Source: Bacillota bacterium
GTDB lineage: Bacteria; Bacillota; Clostridia; Christensenellales; Borkfalkiaceae
NCBI GenBank assembly: GCA_003343995.1
Contig: QAKE01000067.1
Coordinates: 1-13,769, forward strand
Direction of reading: 5' to 3'
Length of the DNA: 13,769 nt
Below, piece after piece: positions 8,545-13,769 of the stretch. Position 1 is the stretch's first letter. The number at the start of each line of letters is the position of its first letter. The position numbers were made by a program, and so were the translations under genes. Below the pieces are notes generated by a model. That model did not search any database. It saw only the letters and a list, made by a program, of their open reading frames with translations, and had not been told where the DNA came from.

Positions 8545-8566
8545 AAGAGGCTAAATCTAGCCTCTT
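8545..8566 (-). other. Hairpin spanning the DUF2304 stop codon
   Basis: A perfect 9-bp inverted repeat (AAGAGGCTA with TAGCCTCTT) with a 4-base loop overlaps the TAG stop at 8557-8559. No T-run follows on the minus strand. Together with the hairpin at 8493-8519 it makes the 189-base spacer structured; transcript stabilisation or partial termination is possible. Confidence 0.5.
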
Positions 8567-8898
8567 AACGCAACCTCTTGTATAAGACCCTCTATCTTCT
8601 TGCGCAGCATGGCAATCTTGGTCGTATTCGAAAAATCACGCATAACCAAAACGGCAATCACATACACGAAAACAAAATTTGCTGAAGCCTGAAAGCCTAG
8701 CAAACCAGCAAAGAAAGAAGCCACCTGCGGGAAAAGAGCCAATACAACAAAGCTCAACGAGAAGAAGAGCCAGAAAATCGAGTCCATAACATCGATCTTC
8801 GACTTCTTTATTCGTCTAATGATGAACAGAAGAACCAGTGCGGCGCAGACAATGAGCACAATGCGAAGCGAGAGAGTCAACCAAATCACCTGAACCAT
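8557..8898 (-). CDS. DUF2304 small membrane protein (GacJ-like partner of the GT2)
   Basis: A 113-residue protein with about three hydrophobic spans (roughly 5-27, 38-56 and 58-87) and a basic cytoplasmic tail containing a helical segment (TTKIAMLRKKIEGLIQEVAL, residues 92-111). The pattern, with MDSIFWLFFSLSFVVLALFP (38-57) in the second span, fits the DUF2304 family. In Streptococcus pyogenes the DUF2304 protein GacJ binds the GT2 enzyme GacI and stimulates its transfer of GlcNAc to undecaprenyl phosphate; the same partnership is inferred here. The ATG at 8898 lies inside the end of the upstream GT2 gene, overlapping by 13 bases, with no strong ribosome site of its own, which points to translational coupling and matched production of the two proteins. 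Confidence 0.83.
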   Translation of the reverse strand: MVQVIWLTLSLRIVLIVCAALVLLFIIRRIKKSKIDVMDSIFWLFFSLSFVVLALFPQVASFFAGLLGFQASANFVFVYVIAVLVMRDFSNTTKIAMLRKKIEGLIQEVALRG

Positions 8899-9578
8899 TG
8901 AACAAAGAGAATAGACGTACAGACACGAGTCATGTACGCAGCAGAGCGCGTGAGATTAAGATAGCTCTCCCCCGCCGTACGGTCACGCATGGACACCTGA
9001 ACTTCCTCGACTTTAGCACCCTTTCTGATAAGGTGCGCAATGGTCTCGGGCTCGGGGTTGAGCGACATGTCCTTAGCAAACAGTTCAATCATGCGACGGT
9101 TGAACATGCGCATGCCAGAGGTGGGATCACTGACACGCTTTCCTGTGGTCATTTTCACAATAAACGTGATGATCCTCGAACCAAACATACGTGCAGAATG
9201 CTCTTTTTTAAACTGAACGAAGCGCGATCCGATGACGATATCAGCATCGTTCTCATCCATTTTCTTACGCATGGAATCGATATACTGCGGCATATGCTGG
9301 CCATCAGCGTCAAATTGGATGGCATAGTTATAGCCCATACGAGCTGCATATTTCATACCGGTCTGAAAGCCCACGGTGAGACCACCGTTAACGGGAAGAT
9401 CAAGAACGGGGTAACCGTTGGCCCGGCAAATCTCGCCAGTTGAGTCAGTCGATCCATCATTAATTACGATGAAGTCAACCTCCGGAGCAACAGCTTTCAA
9501 CTCTTCAATAGTGTTTTGAAGAGAGCACTCCTCGTTATAGGCGGGAATTACTGCTAAAACTTTGTCTCGCATATACAT
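8886..9578 (-). CDS. GT2 glycosyltransferase, polyprenyl-phosphate-sugar synthase type (DPM1/GacI-like)
   Basis: A 230-residue enzyme of the dolichol-phosphate-mannose-synthase-like GT2 group, expected to move a sugar from a nucleotide donor to polyprenyl phosphate at the inner membrane face. It shows VLAVIPAYNEE (7-17), nucleotide-binding IVINDGSTDST (37-47), LPVNGGLTVGFQTGMKYA (61-78), metal-binding QFDADGQHMPQYI (88-100), VIGSRF (115-120) and the group-specific SDPTSGMRMFNRRMIELF (150-167). It has no membrane span of its own, consistent with reliance on the DUF2304 protein for membrane attachment, like GacI with GacJ. The sugar cannot be read from sequence; GlcNAc is the analogy. Two in-frame ATGs (9578 and 9572) are close; ribosome signal is weak (GGA 4 bases before the first), so the start is uncertain by two codons. 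Confidence 0.88.
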   Translation of the reverse strand: MYMRDKVLAVIPAYNEECSLQNTIEELKAVAPEVDFIVINDGSTDSTGEICRANGYPVLDLPVNGGLTVGFQTGMKYAARMGYNYAIQFDADGQHMPQYIDSMRKKMDENDADIVIGSRFVQFKKEHSARMFGSRIITFIVKMTTGKRVSDPTSGMRMFNRRMIELFAKDMSLNPEPETIAHLIRKGAKVEEVQVSMRDRTAGESYLNLTRSAAYMTRVCTSILFVQWFR

Positions 9579-10026
9579 TCAATCCATTTAAATTTAAATA
9601 TTCGATTCGCCTAATCAAATATGAACATTAGAGATATTTTACACGAAAACAGGCATGAGAAAGAGAAACGCTCAAAGCAAATGAAGGCCAAGCAAGAACC
9701 CCAATTGTCGGGTTAAAACAATTTACGAAATACAATCCTGAGCCAACTCCGCAAATCTCTCGCTAATCGAAATGAAGACAACTGCATTGCTATGCTAAAC
9801 GGACTTGAGCGATCTGCTGAAAAGAAGGTATTTCTTCTTACCGCAAATGCGGAGACAAAGATATCAACGTGAGGTTACCTTCATCTAAGTGGCCTCAAAA
9901 CAAAAATGTCAACCTTATCAAACAAAATCACTAATTACCTCCTTTCGATAAAGTTGCATTTGGATAATAAAACCGGGAAAATATTTCATAGTAAGTTATT
10001 CCCGCACCCATCAGAGGTTATAAAAC
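9579..10026 (+). other. AT-rich divergent spacer with a nearly open frame (possible decayed gene)
   Basis: This 448-base gap separates the divergent GT2 genes at 9578 and 10027 and must hold both promoters, though none stands out. The plus frame from an ATG at 9621 runs about 135 codons to 10026 with only two stops, TAA at 9714 and TGA at 9870. Between and after them the translation looks protein-like (for example LRKSLANRNEDNCIAMLNGL and KKVFLLTANAETK). No ribosome site precedes 9621. I do not recognise the product. It could be a decayed gene or chance openness. Other structure: a 14-bp AT palindrome at 9586-9599, a CCGCAAATGCGG hairpin at 9841-9852, and a 7-bp inverted repeat GAAGGTA/TACCTTC at 9824-9830 and 9876-9882. 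Confidence 0.35.
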
Positions 10027-11004
10027 ATGAAGGTTTCGGTCATCGTTCCTGTATACAATGTCGAGCAGTATCTTGCGCGATGCCTCGACAGCATACTTGC
10101 TCAGACGTACGACGATTACGAAATCATTTGCGTAAATGATTGCAGTCCGGATAACAGCTCAACGATACTGAGCGAGTATGTTTCAAAGCATTCGGACCGC
10201 ATTAAGGTAATCACTAACGAAGTCAATCTTGGCCTGGGCCTTTCAAGAGAGAAGGCCCTTGGAGTTGCTTGTGGCGAATTCGTCATGTTCATCGATAGCG
10301 ACGACTACATCAAGCCCGATTACCTGCAGCACTATCTCGATGCTACAAAAGACGGCGACTACGACATTGTGGTTGGAGGGTATATTCGAGACATCGACGG
10401 CAAGCTGACCGAACATTACCTAAGCGATACGGTCTGGAGCTCCACCACCTATGCCATCGCTTGTGCGAAACTATACCGGCGGTCTTTCATATCGGAGAAT
10501 GACCTGCACTTCACATCAATCAAATGCGGTGAAGACATCTACTTCAGTCTATCAGCATTTTATTGCAACGCTAAAACTAAAGTAATTCAATACGCGGGCT
10601 ACTATTACGTGCTGAACCCCGGCTCAATCACTGGTTCAATGAACTACAAAAAGAACCACGAGAGAATTATGGCCGAGCTCTTTGACACCTTCCTCAAAAA
10701 CCATGAGCTGAGCAGCATCCCCCAGGACAGACAGGACGTTATCGAGTACACCTATCTCGCCAATATGATTAATGCCCTCATTTCGTTCAATCATGGATGC
10801 GGCATTTCCCTTATGAAAGAGAAGTACGCTTTTGCAAAGGCAGACGCAGAGTCAAAGTTCCCCAACTACCTATCCAACCAATACGTTGGACTGTTGAAGC
10901 CTAAGGGCCAAAGAACAAAAATCCGACTTGGAGTCGGAGTGGTAATTCTTCTTGAGAAAATTCATATGGCTCGCTTCCTCTTCTATCTTATTGCCCTCAT
11001 TTAG
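10027..11004 (+). CDS. GT2 family glycosyltransferase
   Basis: A 325-residue transferase with a standard N-terminal GT-A fold: VSVIVPVYNVEQYLARCLDS (3-22), nucleotide-binding ICVNDCSPDNSS (34-45) and metal-binding MFIDSDDYIKPDYL (87-100). The central part keeps the usual acceptor-side landmarks ACAKLYRRSFI and IKCGEDIYFSL. The C-terminus (LGVGVVILLEKIHMARFLFYLIALI region) is hydrophobic and basic and may attach it to the membrane. It resembles EpsJ/WaaG-neighbour type polymer glycosyltransferases, and its first 95 residues resemble the GT2 domain of the 2006-5020 protein, so they may be distant paralogues. The ATG at 10027 follows AGAGG at a 9-base spacing. It is 16 bases upstream of the GT4 gene and surely shares its transcript. 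Donor sugar and linkage cannot be told. Confidence 0.9.
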   Translation: MKVSVIVPVYNVEQYLARCLDSILAQTYDDYEIICVNDCSPDNSSTILSEYVSKHSDRIKVITNEVNLGLGLSREKALGVACGEFVMFIDSDDYIKPDYLQHYLDATKDGDYDIVVGGYIRDIDGKLTEHYLSDTVWSSTTYAIACAKLYRRSFISENDLHFTSIKCGEDIYFSLSAFYCNAKTKVIQYAGYYYVLNPGSITGSMNYKKNHERIMAELFDTFLKNHELSSIPQDRQDVIEYTYLANMINALISFNHGCGISLMKEKYAFAKADAESKFPNYLSNQYVGLLKPKGQRTKIRLGVGVVILLEKIHMARFLFYLIALI

Positions 11005-11020
11005 ATAAGGAACGAATAAG

Positions 11021-12163
11021 GTGCTCGACCACATAGCTATATTTTCCGCCTTTTACCCACCACACCTTGGCGGAGTTGAACAGTTTACTCATAACCTTGC
11101 AACACAGTTGACAACACAAAACATCAAAGTAACTGTGGTGACATCCTCAACCGAAGGACTCTTCCGGATTTCAGATGGAGAGGTAACGGTTATTGGAATT
11201 CCTTCGAAATCAATCATGGGCGACCGTTTTCCTCTAATGATTCCTTCGAAGGCCACTTTCAAGCAGATTAAAGAGCTTACAGAGGCTCCATTTGATGGCA
11301 TTGTCATCAACACGCGATACTATCCGATTTGTCTTCTGGGATGTCGCATCGCAAGCGCCCACAACCTGAGACCCGTTCTAATCGATCACAGTTCGGGTCC
11401 AATTTCTAACGAAAAGTCTCCTCTGGGACTCGCGATGCGTACTTATGAGGCAATCAACAATCGTCTGATTAGGTCCAAAAGGCCTATCGGCTGCTCAGTT
11501 TCAGAGCGAGGGCTATCTTGGCTTAAGAGCATAGGCTTTGATGCCCAAGCTGTTATACCGAACTCAATCGACTGCGCTGAATATAGGAGCACGGCCAAAC
11601 CGGACAGCTACAGAGAGCTCCTATCGCTGACCGACAACGAATTTCTTGTCACATATGCCGGAAGATTGATCCCCGAAAAGGGCCTGCCCAAACTTCTGGG
11701 GGCAGTATCCTCCCTCAACGCCGCTGGAGCATGCGTCCATCTTGCAGTCGCGGGAAGTGGCCCTCTTGAGGGCAAGCTCCTTGAGGCCCATGAGACATGG
11801 CTTCATTACATGGGACGTCTATCAAAGCAGGAGCTGTCGGGACTACTAAGAGACTCTGACTGCTTTTGTCTTCCCACCGAGTATCCAGAGGGGCTTCCAA
11901 CGGTTCTTCTGGAGGCGGCAGCTCAGCATTGTGCGATTGTCGTCTCAAATTGCGCCGGCGCAAGAGAGGTCGTTCCATCCAAGGAGTACGGTACTGTGCT
12001 TAACGTAGTTAGCGAGGATGAAATCGCTAAGGCGATTCTTGTCTACTGCAACGATCGAGGTGCGACCACAACGTGCGGCGATAACGTGGCGCTTCATATT
12101 GAGCATGGCTTCTCGTGGGCAGCAACCGCAAATAAGCTCATCAAAATCTTAGACGCCTCATAG
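11021..12163 (+). CDS. GT4 family glycosyltransferase
   Basis: A 380-residue GT-B fold retaining glycosyltransferase. The N-terminal domain opens with IAIFSAFYPPHLGGVEQFTH (5-24), the glycine-rich loop typical of GT4 enzymes. The C-terminal donor-binding domain has VTYAGRLIPEKGLPKLL (210-226), LAVAGSGPLEGKL (241-253), HYMGRLSKQELSGLLRDSD (262-280) and the E-x7-E donor motif EGLPTVLLE (290-298). Length is normal for the family. Start is a GTG at 11021 with AAGGA about 9 bases upstream, placed 16 bases after the GT2 stop. It should act in the cytoplasm on the lipid-linked glycan; the sugar cannot be inferred. The gene ends before a shared hairpin terminator facing the convergent GT2 gene. Confidence 0.92.
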   Translation: MLDHIAIFSAFYPPHLGGVEQFTHNLATQLTTQNIKVTVVTSSTEGLFRISDGEVTVIGIPSKSIMGDRFPLMIPSKATFKQIKELTEAPFDGIVINTRYYPICLLGCRIASAHNLRPVLIDHSSGPISNEKSPLGLAMRTYEAINNRLIRSKRPIGCSVSERGLSWLKSIGFDAQAVIPNSIDCAEYRSTAKPDSYRELLSLTDNEFLVTYAGRLIPEKGLPKLLGAVSSLNAAGACVHLAVAGSGPLEGKLLEAHETWLHYMGRLSKQELSGLLRDSDCFCLPTEYPEGLPTVLLEAAAQHCAIVVSNCAGAREVVPSKEYGTVLNVVSEDEIAKAILVYCNDRGATTTCGDNVALHIEHGFSWAATANKLIKILDAS

Positions 12164-12173
12164 GGATACACGC

Positions 12174-12221
12174 AAATTAAAACTGCCTTGGTGCAATACT
12201 GAACAGTACACACCAAGGCAG
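12174..12221 (-). terminator. Terminator hairpin between convergent glycosyltransferase genes
   Basis: An 11-bp perfect stem (CTGCCTTGGTG at 12183-12193 with CACCAAGGCAG at 12211-12221) encloses a smaller stem TACTG/CAGTA. On the minus strand the stem is followed by TTTTAATTT, so it terminates the gene at 12231. On the plus strand only a loose T-rich tail follows, so it may also act, more weakly, on the GT2-GT4 transcript. Confidence 0.82.
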
Positions 12222-12230
12222 CCCAATTGA

Positions 12231-13226
12231 TTATTTTGAGGCTCTAAGTATCATCATTCGCTCAACCAGGGGCATCAAGCCCAGCGCATTAACAATGCGC
12301 TTGATGACCAGCTTGATACGCAAGTTGAGCAACTGCGCAGAGGATACCTTCAGGCGGTAATCGAGCTCTTCTTCCAATTTCTTAACACTGACATCCGCTC
12401 GGAAAGCAAGATCAAAAAAGTATTCAGCCTGCTTTGCCCTCAAAGAAGCATGGAACTCCGAAGGCATTTTTGAAATCAGCTCATCGATCATTCCAAGCAT
12501 TCTCTTATCGAACTTAGCAGTTGCATCTGCATTTGCAGAGCGCCTGCCAGTCCATGAGGAGGCAACTGCGACACGATACAACCCTAAAACCTCAGGAAGG
12601 CAGACGACGGAACCGCATGTTGAGAGATAAAGCATCATAGGCCAATCACCTACAGGGCAATTGTTAGGCCGCCACTGCAAGTAATTCTTCATATCGCTCG
12701 TTCTGGAAAAATAGCTACATGTCGGCAGTGCCGCTCCGCCACGCATTATGAGGTCTTGTGTTGAAAATGTCATCGCTCGAGCGCAGCCGCTGGCAATTCC
12801 ATCAATTTTGCCCGTGGTGTCGTTGTAAAGCTCTGCCGAGTGAGCACACAAAGCGACCTCAGTGTGAGACTCCATGTAGTCAAACTGTGTTTGAAGCTTA
12901 TTCGTGCCTACCCATGCGTCGTCGCATTCGAGCTCAGCAATGTACTTTCCACTTGCGGCTGGAATCAGAAAGTCGCACAAGGGTGATTTCCCCTTTGAAA
13001 ACTGATTTTCAATTGGGAAAATACACTTGATGATGTCTGGATGTTGTTCCTGATATCGAGAAATCAAAACCCTAGATGAGTCTGTCGACTTATCATCATA
13101 GATCAAAATTTCAAACGGAAATGAAGTCTGCTGGGAGAGGGCAGACTCAATTGCCTGAGAGAGATACCTCTCGTGGTTGTAGCAAATCATCAGGACACTG
13201 ACCTGAACATCATTACTTTGCGGCAT
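12231..13226 (-). CDS. GT2 family glycosyltransferase
   Basis: A 331-residue GT2 enzyme: VQVSVLMICYNHERYLSQAI (7-26), FEILIYDDKSTDSSRVLI (38-55) with the nucleotide-binding Asp pair, and IAELECDDAWVGTNKLQTQ (96-114), where ECDD takes the place of the usual DSDD metal-binding motif, as in the subgroup that reads E-x-DD-W. A downstream NCPVGDWPMMLYLS segment is the common acceptor-side GDW motif of that subgroup. The C-terminal part is helical with a basic, hydrophobic end that may contact the membrane. The ATG at 13226 has a weak GGA ribosome signal. It is 57 bases downstream of rmlB on the same strand and could be co-transcribed with it, but its base composition is clearly less GC-rich. The donor sugar is unknown; a rhamnosyltransferase role is a guess from proximity. 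Confidence 0.9.
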   Translation of the reverse strand: MPQSNDVQVSVLMICYNHERYLSQAIESALSQQTSFPFEILIYDDKSTDSSRVLISRYQEQHPDIIKCIFPIENQFSKGKSPLCDFLIPAASGKYIAELECDDAWVGTNKLQTQFDYMESHTEVALCAHSAELYNDTTGKIDGIASGCARAMTFSTQDLIMRGGAALPTCSYFSRTSDMKNYLQWRPNNCPVGDWPMMLYLSTCGSVVCLPEVLGLYRVAVASSWTGRRSANADATAKFDKRMLGMIDELISKMPSEFHASLRAKQAEYFFDLAFRADVSVKKLEEELDYRLKVSSAQLLNLRIKLVIKRIVNALGLMPLVERMMILRASK

Positions 13227-13283
13227 ATAACATCCATTTCCAATACTGAGCAGAGAATTCCAGGTTCGGGAGATGAATTGCCC

Positions 13284-13769
13284 CTACTGTCCCTGGGCGC
13301 GGTAGCGGGCCTCTGTGGCCTCCTTGGCCGGGCGCCACCAGGACTCGTTCTCCACGTACCAGCCGATGGTCTGGCGGAGTTCCTCGGCGAAGCCGGTGTG
13401 CTTGGGGCGCCAGCCGAGCTCCGTCTGCAGCTTGGTGCTGTCGATAGCGTAGCGGCGGTCGTGGCCCGGGCGGTCGCGCACCCAGTCGAAGTCGTCGGGG
13501 TCCTTGCCCATCGCCTCCAGAATCATCCTCAGGACCGTGATGTTGTCCCTCTCGCCGTCGGCGCCGATGAGGTAGGTCTCGCCCGTCCTGCCCTTAGTGA
13601 GGATGTCCCAGACGGCGCTCGAGTGGTCCTCGGTGTGGATCCAGTCGCGGACGTTCTCGCCCGTGCCGTAGAGCTTGGGGCGCTGGCCGTCGATCACGTT
13701 CGTGATCTGCCTGGGGATGAACTTCTCCACGTGCTGGTAGGGGCCGTAGTTGTTGGAGCAGTTGGAGAT
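13284..13769 (-). CDS. rmlB: dTDP-glucose 4,6-dehydratase, C-terminal half (cut by window edge)
   Basis: The last 161 residues of RmlB (RfbB), which converts dTDP-glucose to dTDP-4-keto-6-deoxyglucose, the second step to dTDP-rhamnose. The visible part starts at SNCSNNYGPYQH, which follows the catalytic YxxxK of this short-chain dehydrogenase family, so the NAD-binding and catalytic half lies outside the window. Family landmarks follow in order: EKFIPRQITNVIDG, LYGTGENVRDWIHTEDHSSA (substrate-binding arginine region), YLIGADGERDNITVL and DRPGHDRRYAIDSTKLQTEL. The internal GTG at 13730 is a valine, not a start. The gene is visibly more GC-rich than every other gene here, as expected for a core, native sugar-nucleotide gene at the edge of an acquired glycosyltransferase block. 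The stop is TAG. Confidence 0.95.
   Translation of the reverse strand: MSNCSNNYGPYQHVEKFIPRQITNVIDGQRPKLYGTGENVRDWIHTEDHSSAVWDILTKGRTGETYLIGADGERDNITVLRMILEAMGKDPDDFDWVRDRPGHDRRYAIDSTKLQTELGWRPKHTGFAEELRQTIGWYVENESWWRPAKEATEARYRAQGQ

Noticed and set aside
9621..9716. A 31-codon small gene starting at the ATG at 9621
   Set aside because: There is no ribosome binding site and the product is simply charged; it is better treated as part of the possible decayed frame.
9824..9882. Riboswitch-like fold in the spacer
   Set aside because: The inverted repeat and the inner CCGC/GCGG hairpin do not match any riboswitch core I know, and they fall within the nearly open frame.
13284..13730. Complete gene starting at the GTG at 13730
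   Set aside because: The frame continues upstream with SNCSNNYGPYQH, a conserved internal RmlB motif, so the gene is cut by the window edge.

Overview
The window is a surface-polysaccharide gene cluster from a Gram-positive-type bacterium. The AAGGAG-like ribosome binding sites, two GTG starts, the GC-rich rmlB at the right edge and the large actinobacterial-looking membrane protein suggest an actinomycete, perhaps a gut coriobacterium such as Collinsella or Olsenella. That assignment is inference from style; no taxonomic marker gene is present.

Layout, left to right, in five strand-alternating blocks. (1) Minus strand, 1-1755: a tRNA-Arg(TCT), preceded in its transcription direction by a two-gene Wzm/Wzt-type ABC polysaccharide exporter (permease, then ATPase). 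(2) Plus strand, 2006-5020: a 1004-residue protein with three apparent domains, GT2, DUF4422 and GT8, closed by a strong intrinsic terminator. (3) Minus strand, 5201-9578: a four-gene run of a polyprenyl-phosphate-type GT2, a DUF2304 small membrane protein overlapping it by 13 bases, a 689-residue multi-membrane-span protein (DUF6541-like, candidate GT-C transferase) and an acyltransferase-3 family protein. (4) Plus strand, 10027-12163: a GT2 and a GT4 glycosyltransferase. (5) Minus strand, 12231-13769: another GT2 and, cut by the window edge, the C-terminal half of RmlB (dTDP-glucose 4,6-dehydratase). The last two blocks converge on a shared terminator hairpin.

Working model: dTDP-rhamnose (RmlB pathway) and other nucleotide sugars feed cytoplasmic glycosyltransferases (2006, 10027, 11021, 12231), which build a lipid-linked glycan that the ABC transporter exports. 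Block 3 resembles the side-chain module of the streptococcal group A carbohydrate: a GacI-like GT2 with a GacJ-like DUF2304 partner makes a polyprenyl-phosphate sugar, and a multi-span GT-C-like enzyme uses it outside the membrane. An acyltransferase would then decorate the product. The assignment of block 3 is the most interesting inference here. No separate flippase is visible.

The largest gene-free stretch (9579-10026) is AT-rich and carries an unusually open reading frame broken by only two stops, possibly a decayed gene. No CRISPR array, insertion sequence, phage gene or toxin-antitoxin pair was seen.
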